Shown here in pieces: positions 8,591 through 16,490 of a stretch of 64,000 nucleotides of DNA. This DNA comes from Grimontia celer (GTDB lineage: Bacteria > Pseudomonadota > Gammaproteobacteria > Enterobacterales > Vibrionaceae), in contig NZ_FIZX01000002.1 in the NCBI RefSeq assembly GCF_900055185.1, positions 810,586-874,585 on the forward strand. Direction: 5' to 3'. The notes under the pieces were generated by a model, which saw only the letters and a list, made by a program, of their open reading frames with translations, did not search any database and was not told the DNA's origin. The position numbers were made by a program, and so were the translations under genes. Positions within the stretch are counted from its first letter, which is position 1. Every line of letters begins with the position of its first letter.

Positions 8591-8935
8591 ATGACTGATC
8601 TTACCCAGTACCTTCTCAGCAATACCGACGAAACCGCAGACTTTACGCCAAGCAGTCGTTATGCGGGCGCGCCTTTAAAAGTGATGACAGACAGCAATGG
8701 CACAGAGAAGGTCTTTGTCCGTCGCCGTTTCGTTCCCCAACCCGCGGCGGAAGGTACCGCACCCATGCTTTTGGGCAGGGAAGGAGACAGGTTGGATTTG
8801 CTGGGGGCAGCGTATTACTCGGAGCCATCGCGTTGGTGGCACATTGCTGATTCCAACCTGGAAGCCTATCCCGGTGATTTAGTAGCAACACCGGGCCGGA
8901 AAATTACCCTTTCTTCGGGCGATGGGGAGGGCTGA
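8591..8935 (+). CDS. LysM/tail protein X-like baseplate protein
   Basis: 114 residues. The C-terminal half, EGDRLDLLGAAYYSEPSRWWHIADSN followed by PGDLVATPGRKITL, is the recognisable gpX/LysM-like pattern of small tail proteins that sit at the hub. The gene overlaps the next one by 1 bp. It probably supplies the LysM-like part missing from the preceding Afp7-like protein. Confidence 0.8.
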   Translation: MTDLTQYLLSNTDETADFTPSSRYAGAPLKVMTDSNGTEKVFVRRRFVPQPAAEGTAPMLLGREGDRLDLLGAAYYSEPSRWWHIADSNLEAYPGDLVATPGRKITLSSGDGEG

Positions 8936-10062
8936 TGTCTGAAGTAGTCATGAGCCTCTACATTGGCCCTGTTGCACCGGTTCCGGTTTCAAAAGCCGTT
9001 ATCAACGCCTTTGTTTCCTGTGAAGTGCAATCCAAAACTGAGGGGCCTTCTGGTTTTCAGTTGGTGTTTGAGATCGACAATAATTCGCCGCTGCACACCA
9101 TTTTCATGCTTGCCAGCAACAATCCGATCCCTCTGGTGCGCACCGTGATTACGGTAGAAATGCACGGCAAGCAGAGTGTGTTGATGGACGGTGTGATCAC
9201 CCAACACAATGTCAGCCCTGCCAGCGCTCCGGGTGTGTCTCGGATGACGGTGACAGGAAGTGATTTGACGCATGTGCTCAGCTATCTCGATTTCAGCTTT
9301 ATGCGCTTTCCCGCTATGCCGGACTTTGCCCGAATCAACTTGGTGCTGGCGAAGTATGCGTTCCTCGGGCTTGTCCCAAAAGTTATCCCGTCTGTGTTGA
9401 TTGATGTGCCAGTACCGACAGACCGCATACCCACTCAGCAGGGAACCGATCTCGCCTATATCCAATCGCTGGCCGATCGCGTGGGGTACGTGTTCTACAC
9501 AGAAACCACGGATACCGTTGGTGTGTCTGTCGCGTATTGGGGGCCGGATGTTCGTATCGGGAAAGTACAGAAACCGCTCAATGACGACTTGGATGCCAAC
9601 CGAAATGTGACTTCGCTGTCTGGCTCATATGATGCGCAGGAAGCCTACATTCCGCTGATCACCATTCAGAATCCACAGACCAAAATGCCACTGACGATTC
9701 CAGTGCCAGACTTCAATCCACTCAATCCGCCATTGGGCTTGATTCGCCCCATCACTTTAAAAACCAAAAACATCTATGAAACCGCTAAATACTCACCGGT
9801 TCAGGCGGCCATGATCGGCATGGCGAAAGCGGCCCAATCCGCGGTTCGCGTGTTGAAAATGACAGGCTCGTTGGACGTGCTGGCTTACGGTTCTTTGTTG
9901 ATGGCTAGGCGCTTGGTGTATGTGCGAGGTTCGAGCCCAGCATTCAATGGCATTCACTATGTGGAATCTGTTACCACCACCTTTAAGGAAGGCGAATTGA
10001 AGCAGGACTTTCAATTGAGTAGGGACGGTTTGCTGTCGACCGTTAACAGGGTGTCCGCATGA
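8935..10062 (+). CDS. Baseplate hub protein (gp27 / late control D-like)
   Basis: 375 residues. An N-terminal beta-rich region (SCEVQSKTEGPSGFQLVFEI) is followed by the ..IPTQQGTDLAYIQSLADRVGYVFYTE.. segment of phage late-control-D/VgrG N-terminal hub proteins. The C-terminus, VRGSSPAFNGIHYVESVTT..KQDFQLSRDG, is also typical of CIS hubs. In AFP/PVC the hub and spike are fused as Afp8; here the hub overlaps the separate OB-fold spike gene by 4 bp (ATGA). Confidence 0.85.
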   Translation: MSEVVMSLYIGPVAPVPVSKAVINAFVSCEVQSKTEGPSGFQLVFEIDNNSPLHTIFMLASNNPIPLVRTVITVEMHGKQSVLMDGVITQHNVSPASAPGVSRMTVTGSDLTHVLSYLDFSFMRFPAMPDFARINLVLAKYAFLGLVPKVIPSVLIDVPVPTDRIPTQQGTDLAYIQSLADRVGYVFYTETTDTVGVSVAYWGPDVRIGKVQKPLNDDLDANRNVTSLSGSYDAQEAYIPLITIQNPQTKMPLTIPVPDFNPLNPPLGLIRPITLKTKNIYETAKYSPVQAAMIGMAKAAQSAVRVLKMTGSLDVLAYGSLLMARRLVYVRGSSPAFNGIHYVESVTTTFKEGELKQDFQLSRDGLLSTVNRVSA

Positions 10063-10574
10063 CAACACCTCTTTACGGTAAATTCCGCGGCACCGTGGTC
10101 AACAATGTTGACCCAATGCAGCAAGGGCGGATCCTCGCCACGGTTCCCAGCGTGTCAGGCATGGTTCCCGGAAGCTGGTGTATGCCTTGTCTGCCTGTGT
10201 TGGGCTTGAACTCAGGAATTTTCTCGGTCCCACCTATTGGTGCAGGCGTGTGGATAGAGTTTGAACAAGGGGATGTGGATTACCCCATTTGGACGGGATG
10301 TTTTGCAGGTTCGCCTTCGGATGTACCGACGCTGGCGAGAACCGCAGTGCCGCCCATTTCTGCCATCACGCTGCAAACTATGGCGAAGAACGGCATCGTG
10401 ATTTGCGATATCGGCGGGCCAATGGGCATGGGTGGTATCACGCTGCAAACAGCAACAGGGGCAACGCTGTCAGTGACTGACGCGGGCATTTTCATCAACA
10501 ACGGCAAAGGGGCGCAGATATCGATGGTGGGACCAACCGTGGATATCAACAATGGCGCGTTAACCATCACCTAA
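10059..10574 (+). CDS. Spike protein with gp5-type OB fold (Phage_base_V-like)
   Basis: 171 residues. The N-terminal ~90 residues have the OB-fold pattern YGKFRGTVVNNVDPMQQGRI...PPIGAGVWIEFEQGDVDYPIW of gp5/gpV/VgrG spikes. The C-terminal part (GITLQTATGATLSVTDAGIFI) looks like a short triple-stranded beta-helix stalk. It forms the membrane-puncturing spike between the hub gene upstream and the PAAR-like tip gene 13 bp downstream. Confidence 0.88.
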   Translation: MTTPLYGKFRGTVVNNVDPMQQGRILATVPSVSGMVPGSWCMPCLPVLGLNSGIFSVPPIGAGVWIEFEQGDVDYPIWTGCFAGSPSDVPTLARTAVPPISAITLQTMAKNGIVICDIGGPMGMGGITLQTATGATLSVTDAGIFINNGKGAQISMVGPTVDINNGALTIT

Positions 10575-10587
10575 GAGGAATGTAGCA

Positions 10588-10911
10588 ATGCCAGGAGCGA
10601 TTCTTCATGTTGGTGCCACAGTCACCTGCGCCCATGGTGGGCAGGCGACACCCACTGTGCCTAATCCGAGGGTGATGGTGTCGGGACAACCTACCGTGTT
10701 GCAAACCTCACCTTATGCCGTCGCCGGTTGTGCCATGCCACCGCCGAACGCTGGCAATGGTCCTTGTGTGACGGGGCAGTGGCTTTCAGGTTCAGTACGC
10801 GTTTTGTCATTGGGGCAGCCTTTCGCGTTACAAACGGGACAATCTGTTTGCGCACCCACTGGCACGCCTTTGCTCCCATCCGTGGTTCAAGCGCGTGTAC
10901 TGGCGACCTAA
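10588..10911 (+). CDS. PAAR-like spike tip protein (Afp10-like)
   Basis: 107 residues. Features are an N-terminal PGAILHVGATVTCAHGGQAT, a central AVAGCAMP and a C-terminal GQSVCAPTGTPLL, with Cys and His residues positioned as in PAAR-like proteins that bind metal and sharpen the spike. It sits between spike and gp25 genes, the canonical place. No cargo domain is fused to it. Confidence 0.82.
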   Translation: MPGAILHVGATVTCAHGGQATPTVPNPRVMVSGQPTVLQTSPYAVAGCAMPPPNAGNGPCVTGQWLSGSVRVLSLGQPFALQTGQSVCAPTGTPLLPSVVQARVLAT

Positions 10912-10925
10912 GGGAGTGAATCCTT

Positions 10926-11291
10926 ATGGCATATCCCAACTTTCCTTATCGCATTGATACCCAAGGCCGGACAGCGACCACGACGCGGCTGGATGTCATT
11001 CGCGATCGTATCGAGCAGGTACTTTTCACCGAGCCGGGCGAGCGGGTGATGATGCCAACATTCGGGTGCGGGCTGAACCGCCTTCTTTTCGCGGGCGTCA
11101 GCGAAGCGGTGATTGAGAACACTCGGAGTCTGGTGGCGACCTCGCTGCAAACCTGGATGCAGGACGATATCGATCTTTCTGAGGTAGACGTCTATTTCGA
11201 CAATGGCGCGCTTTTCATCAATGTCGCCTACATCGTTCTTCCTACCGGAGAGTCACAACAAGCCATGTTTGAGCGGGAGGTGTCAGCATGA
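10926..11291 (+). CDS. GPW/gp25-like baseplate protein (Afp9-like)
   Basis: 121 residues. EPGERVMMPTFGCGLNRLLF is the hallmark of the gp25 family (the E-P/R-G-E-R-x-M-x-P-x-F-G motif), followed by ALFINVAYIV. gp25 joins baseplate wedges to the first sheath ring. An AAGGGAG site precedes the start and the gene overlaps the first J-like gene by 4 bp. Confidence 0.93.
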   Translation: MAYPNFPYRIDTQGRTATTTRLDVIRDRIEQVLFTEPGERVMMPTFGCGLNRLLFAGVSEAVIENTRSLVATSLQTWMQDDIDLSEVDVYFDNGALFINVAYIVLPTGESQQAMFEREVSA

Positions 11292-13807
11292 TCTATTTTT
11301 GCTGCGACCAACGCCGACGTGAGGCGGTGCGCCAGTCCGATTTGAATGGCATAGATTTCGTTGAAGTGATCGACCGTGAAGCGGCGCTGGAAACTGATCG
11401 CCAACGGTTTCTTCATCTGTATTTGGTCAATGATCCCGGTGCGTTTGTTTACACCGTCGATAACATTCGCATTGAAGGGCCGAATGCCATTGAAATAGTC
11501 AATGTCACAATGGGACTGGACGGACAAACCAATGTATTGGTGATTGAAGTCGCCGAGCCCGGTGATTTCTCGCCTTACACCATCAACATCGTCACCAGCG
11601 CATTAAATCCGCTTCCACCACCAGAGATAGATCCCGCGCTGGCATCAGTTGGTTTCTCTTTCAAAGTAGAATGCCCTTCGCCATTCGACTGTCAAAGCAG
11701 TTGCGATTGCCCTGAACCCGAAGCCGTTGAAACTGAGATTGATTACACGGCGAGAGATTTCTATTCCTTCCGCCGTATGATGCTCGACAGGCTTTCCATG
11801 ACGGCACCAGCCGCGGCGACCGGACATCCCGCAGACCTTTCTACTGCGCTGGTGGAAGTGCTGGCCTATACCGCTGACCAACTGGCTTACCAACAAGATG
11901 CTGCCACAACGGAAGCCTATCTCAATAAAGCGCGCTCGCGAATTTCGCTCAAACGCATGACACGACTGGTGGATTACAGCGTGGATGATGGCTGTAATGC
12001 CCGCTGTTTTTGCCACTTTGCCGTGTCGGCAGATGTACATCCTATTGCCCCCGCCACCTTGGTCATTCCCCAAGGCAGCGCGGTGTGTACCCAACTGAGT
12101 GAGCAACCCAGAGCTTTCGCGAGAGACGACGCTTTGCTCGCGCAAAGTGGCGCAGTGTATGAAACCTGCCATGATGTACCTGCGCTTTTTCACCTCCATA
12201 ACGAAATCACTTTTTACACTTGGAGTGACGCCCGTTGTTACCTGCCAAAAGGCGCTGTCAGTGCCACTTTAGATGGCCATTTCCCTGACTTGGAAGCGGG
12301 CATGTATCTGGCATTTGAGGAAGTCATGGGGGCGCGAAGTGGCAGTCCAGCTGACCGACAACTGTCGCAACGTCAGGTGGTTCTCCTCACACAAGTGCAG
12401 GCATTCGATGCAGATGGTGAGCCGCTCCTCGATCCGGTAACGGAATTGCCAATCACAGAGATTGTCTGGCATGGCGCGGATGCCTTGCGTTTCCCTATGT
12501 GCATTTCATCAGAAACTTCCATTGAGGAAGGACGCCGATACCTTGAACCCGTCACCGTTGCCCGGGGCAATATAGTGCTGGTGGACCATGGTCAAACGAT
12601 TTTTGGCGAGCGTTTACCAGAAGTGCCACTGCCAACGCTGAGTTGGGCGCCGGGGCAGGGTATGCAAGCTGGTAGTGCGAAAGGAGCAAGCTGCGCAGAA
12701 GCCAATTGCGAGCAGGAGCAAGCTGAAACCATCACCCCAAAATACCAGCCGACGCTCGCCAATCGCCCACTGACGTTTTCCCCTGACTATGCGCTGGGCG
12801 CGCCTGCGACGGAGCTTTTGAAAACACCTTCACCGAGCGAAACATTCGCCAATGTCTCTCTTGATGCAGATGATGGCGTTGAAGTGCGTCCTTATCACGT
12901 CGTCAGGGATATGCTCGCGTCAGACGATTCGTCCTTGGTATTTACCACGGAAATCGAGCGGGATGGCGTGGTTTCACTGCGCTTTGGTGACAACGTCTAC
13001 GGTCGTCGTCCGTTGCCCGAAACCCGGTTTACAGCCACCTATCGGGTAGGCGTTGGGTCAGCAGGTCACATCGGTGCTGACAAGCTCTACCATCTCGCTT
13101 TGCCTATTCCAGAAGTCACCGAAGTACGCAATATCACGCCCGGTGAAGGAGGGCGAAACCCAGAAACCAACGCGGAAATCAGAAAACGCGCGCCTTTCTT
13201 GTTCAAAACACAAGAGCGGGCAGTGACGCGGGAAGATTATCAAACGCTGGGTCGACGGGTGGCGGGTATTCAGGACGTCAGTTGCGCCTACATCCATACG
13301 GGCAGTTGGATGACGACCTTTGCCTTGCCCGATCCGGACGACAGGGTAGAAGTATCTGACACATTACGAACCACGCTTCGTGACCACTACGAAAAATTCC
13401 GTCTCGCTGCCCATGATGTAGAAGTGTCGTCTCCGGTTTATGTTCCCCTTGAAGTGACGCTTCATGTTTGTGTTGCGCCGAATACGTCGAAATCCCATGT
13501 TCGCCAGCGCTTGTTGAAACTGTTCTCGCCAAACCGTTTGCCTGATGGCGCTTTGGGTTTGCTACACCCCAATCGGTTCCGTGCTGGAGAAACGCTCCAT
13601 CTCTCACCTTGGTTGGCTGCCGCTCAAAATGTGGAAGGAGTGATTGCGGCCAAAGTGACACGATTCCGTCGTTTTGGGGACCCAAGAACCAGTGGATTGA
13701 TAGACAGAAAGCTCGAATTCGGCCGCACGGAAATCGCGCGGATCGACAATGATATCAGCCATCCGGGCAATGGCGTGTTCCTTCTCGATATGGATGGAGG
13801 GCGTTGA
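11288..13807 (+). CDS. Baseplate J-like protein 1 (Afp11/gp6-like)
   Basis: 839 residues. EIDYTARDFYSFRRMMLDRLS, ADLSTALVEVLAYTADQLAYQQD.. and ..LNKARSRISLKRMTRLVDY give the N-terminal putative baseplate assembly pattern. The core has LRFGDNVYGRRPLPETRFTATYRVGVGSAGHIGADK and ITPGEGGRNPETNAEIRKRAPF..RAVTREDYQTLGRRVAGI, the Baseplate_J signature. A cysteine-rich stretch (CPSPFDCQSSCDCPEP, from about residue 129) precedes the ordered domain and is unusual. It forms baseplate wedges together with gp25. Confidence 0.88.
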   Translation: MIYFCCDQRRREAVRQSDLNGIDFVEVIDREAALETDRQRFLHLYLVNDPGAFVYTVDNIRIEGPNAIEIVNVTMGLDGQTNVLVIEVAEPGDFSPYTINIVTSALNPLPPPEIDPALASVGFSFKVECPSPFDCQSSCDCPEPEAVETEIDYTARDFYSFRRMMLDRLSMTAPAAATGHPADLSTALVEVLAYTADQLAYQQDAATTEAYLNKARSRISLKRMTRLVDYSVDDGCNARCFCHFAVSADVHPIAPATLVIPQGSAVCTQLSEQPRAFARDDALLAQSGAVYETCHDVPALFHLHNEITFYTWSDARCYLPKGAVSATLDGHFPDLEAGMYLAFEEVMGARSGSPADRQLSQRQVVLLTQVQAFDADGEPLLDPVTELPITEIVWHGADALRFPMCISSETSIEEGRRYLEPVTVARGNIVLVDHGQTIFGERLPEVPLPTLSWAPGQGMQAGSAKGASCAEANCEQEQAETITPKYQPTLANRPLTFSPDYALGAPATELLKTPSPSETFANVSLDADDGVEVRPYHVVRDMLASDDSSLVFTTEIERDGVVSLRFGDNVYGRRPLPETRFTATYRVGVGSAGHIGADKLYHLALPIPEVTEVRNITPGEGGRNPETNAEIRKRAPFLFKTQERAVTREDYQTLGRRVAGIQDVSCAYIHTGSWMTTFALPDPDDRVEVSDTLRTTLRDHYEKFRLAAHDVEVSSPVYVPLEVTLHVCVAPNTSKSHVRQRLLKLFSPNRLPDGALGLLHPNRFRAGETLHLSPWLAAAQNVEGVIAAKVTRFRRFGDPRTSGLIDRKLEFGRTEIARIDNDISHPGNGVFLLDMDGGR

Positions 13808-13808
13808 T

Positions 13809-16490
13809 ATGGCAAACCATGAACCCCATTGTGGCGCTTGCAGCGGCATTGAAGTGCTGACACCGAAAGCGGCACAAAATACCCAAGGTTTATCCCGAAT
13901 CGGTTATCGAAGCGGCGAATACCAAGATTTTTATGCCAGCATGACCGCGAGACTCTCTTCTGCCAAATATGGCGCTCTGGGTGTACTGACTTCGCGCGAT
14001 TCTGGTGATTTTTCTTTGGCGCTTATTGATGCCTGGGCCGCCAGTTGTGATGTGCTGACCTTCTACAACGAAATGTGGCTGAACGAAGCCTACGTTAATA
14101 CCGCGATGGAAACCGGCTCGCTGCATGAATTGGCGATGCTGATTGACTATGCGCCTCATCCTGGCGCAGCAGCGACGGCAGACCTGGCTTTCACCATCGC
14201 TGCGGGTGAAGGAATACCGGAAGAAATCACAGTGCCTGCAGGCACCAAAGTGCAGAGTACGCCGGGGCAGGACGAGAAGCCTGTTATCTACGAAACGCTG
14301 GAAGACCTGACAGCGCGGGCAGCTTGGAATGCGATGCGCCCAAAACTCACTGCACCTCATCCATTAACCGCATCCACGACCCGTATTCCATTGCCGGGTA
14401 CCAATCTCAATTTGAAACCGGGCGATGCCTTGTTTTTTGTCTCCGACGATGAGCAGCAGGTCTTTGCGACAATCAACGCAGTGACGCCTGTGTTGGCAGA
14501 CATTGCGACAGACCGGGAAGCGAAAGATCTTACCTGGCTGGACATATCGCCAGTCGGCGAGGGGCCATTGGTTAAGACCCATTCCGGCGCGACGGGGTCT
14601 ATTACCACAGTATTTGCTGCCGAAGCGGGAGGATATGTCGATAAAGCCATCAAGGGGAAAGAACTTCGCACCCTGCTGATGGAAGAAAAAACCAGTGAAA
14701 AAGCCTTCTTTTCCGCGTTGGCTGCACAATCCAAAACCGTCAGACAGGTTCAGGTGTTCCGCACCAAAGCGGCGATTTTCGGCCACGCTGCACCGCCACT
14801 CGATACGCTCCACTATTCGTTGACGGGGACATCGCCTGTTTTCAAGAAAAGTGGCAGTGATGTGATTGTAGAAGACGTTGTTTCCGGCCCCTACGCTGGT
14901 TTGGAAGATGCCCAGTGGGCGGATGGCAAACTGGAGGTGATGGATGAAAACGCCAATCGCGTTTATCTGGAACGTGCGGTGTCTGAAATCAGCAAAGGCA
15001 GCACGGTTGTTCTGAAAGACGGTAGGAAATGGTCGCGGTATAACGTGACAGACACTGCGGAAACCTCTGCGTCATTCTTTTCTGTCACGGGTAAAAGTTC
15101 GCGTTTAACCCTAAACGACGATGAACACTTTGATGATCTATCCATCCGTGGAACCACGTGTTTTGGTGCCAGCGAATGGATTGATATTGCTGATCCGCCT
15201 ATCACTGATCCATTGGATGAAAACAGTATTTCGTTGGATCTGAACAGTCTGTTTACTGCAGAAGAAGGGCGCAAAGTTATTCTGAAGGGTCAAGCGGATG
15301 GGTTCGGGGAAGAACCTGTAGTGACAACACAGATCGTCCAATCTATCACGCATGAAAACAGTACTTCTACACTAACGTTTTTTTCGCCCATTGGCGTTGC
15401 CTATTTGCCACAAAGCTTGCGCATCCACGCCAACATCGCTGATGCAACACAAGGTGAGTCGGTGGCAGAAGTACTGGATGATGGCAGTGCGACGCCGCAT
15501 CTTGCCTTCACTACCAAACAAACGCCCCAAACCTTTGTGCCAGCAGCAACGGCGACAGGCGTGAAGCCAACGATGGAAATCCGCGTTAACAAGATCCTGT
15601 GGAAGCAGGTGCCGCACTTCCTCGATGCTTCACCAACAGACCGGGTTTACACGTTACGCATTGATGAAAACGGCTACAGCCATCTGGCGTTTGGTGATGG
15701 TGTATTGGGCGCAATGCCGGGCAAAGGGCAACAAAATATCCGAGCCAGCTACCGTAAAACGTTGGGTTTGGAAGGGCGGGTGAAAGCAGGGCAACTTAAT
15801 CTACTCATGTCCCAACCTTTGGGTTTGCAGGGCGTAAACAATTTACTTGATGCGGAAGGTGGGGCTGACCCTGAAAGCTTCGATGAAATCCGCGTCAGTG
15901 CACCGCTTTCCTGCCGAACCTTGGGACGTGTGGTTTCCCTGACAGACTACGCCGATTTTTCACGCGCCTATGGCGGCATCGCCAAGGCGACGTCGCAATG
16001 GCTGCACCTGAGCAGTGGGCCTCAAGTTGTGGTCACAGTGGCAGCAGAAGAAGGCGCTCAAGTACCTGAAGGTGGTGATTTACACGATGCTTTGACGGAA
16101 GCGTTGGTGGCGGCTGGTGATCCATTTGCCCGTTTTGTTTTGCGCAGTTTCCGGCAAACGTTTTTCCGCCTAGGCATCAAAATCAAAGTCAACGAAGACT
16201 ATCTTGCTGATGATGTGATTTCCCGTGCGCAAAGCCAGCTTCGGGATGCGCTTTCCTTTGAGGCCCGCGATTTCGGCCAGCCCGTTTTTGCGAGTGAAGT
16301 GATTGCTTTGCTCCACGAAGTAGACGGCATAGATGCGGTGGTGGTTGACAGACTCTACACAGGAAACACGCCGACACGTCATGACGGCATTGCCGCTCCC
16401 GTTGCCGAAATAGTCTCGGGGGAAGTCGTAGGTGCCACCATATTAAGTCTGCACCCTGAAGCGCTTGATTTTATGGAGGCCAGCTTATGA
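13809..16490 (+). CDS. Baseplate J-like protein 2
   Basis: 893 residues from the ATG at 13809 (MANHEPHCGACSGIEVL), just after the stop of the previous gene. An in-frame upstream ATG at 13749 exists but would overlap J-like 1 by 59 bp with an unlikely N-terminus. QDFYASMTARLSS, SLALIDAWAASCDVLTFYNE, HLAFGDGVLGAMPGKGQQNIRASYR and ESFDEIRVSAPLSCRTLGRVVSLTDYADF repeat the same baseplate-J plan as the preceding protein. Two long J-like proteins in tandem are typical of one eCIS lineage. It overlaps the gpI-like gene by 4 bp. Confidence 0.85.
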   Translation: MANHEPHCGACSGIEVLTPKAAQNTQGLSRIGYRSGEYQDFYASMTARLSSAKYGALGVLTSRDSGDFSLALIDAWAASCDVLTFYNEMWLNEAYVNTAMETGSLHELAMLIDYAPHPGAAATADLAFTIAAGEGIPEEITVPAGTKVQSTPGQDEKPVIYETLEDLTARAAWNAMRPKLTAPHPLTASTTRIPLPGTNLNLKPGDALFFVSDDEQQVFATINAVTPVLADIATDREAKDLTWLDISPVGEGPLVKTHSGATGSITTVFAAEAGGYVDKAIKGKELRTLLMEEKTSEKAFFSALAAQSKTVRQVQVFRTKAAIFGHAAPPLDTLHYSLTGTSPVFKKSGSDVIVEDVVSGPYAGLEDAQWADGKLEVMDENANRVYLERAVSEISKGSTVVLKDGRKWSRYNVTDTAETSASFFSVTGKSSRLTLNDDEHFDDLSIRGTTCFGASEWIDIADPPITDPLDENSISLDLNSLFTAEEGRKVILKGQADGFGEEPVVTTQIVQSITHENSTSTLTFFSPIGVAYLPQSLRIHANIADATQGESVAEVLDDGSATPHLAFTTKQTPQTFVPAATATGVKPTMEIRVNKILWKQVPHFLDASPTDRVYTLRIDENGYSHLAFGDGVLGAMPGKGQQNIRASYRKTLGLEGRVKAGQLNLLMSQPLGLQGVNNLLDAEGGADPESFDEIRVSAPLSCRTLGRVVSLTDYADFSRAYGGIAKATSQWLHLSSGPQVVVTVAAEEGAQVPEGGDLHDALTEALVAAGDPFARFVLRSFRQTFFRLGIKIKVNEDYLADDVISRAQSQLRDALSFEARDFGQPVFASEVIALLHEVDGIDAVVVDRLYTGNTPTRHDGIAAPVAEIVSGEVVGATILSLHPEALDFMEASL

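Noticed and set aside
11645-12199. 184-codon open frame on the minus strand
   Set aside because: Antisense to the J-like baseplate gene; composition is that of a shadow frame.
13749-13808. Upstream ATG for J-like protein 2
   Set aside because: Would overlap J-like 1 by 59 bp and add a non-homologous N-terminus; ATG 13809 fits operon spacing.
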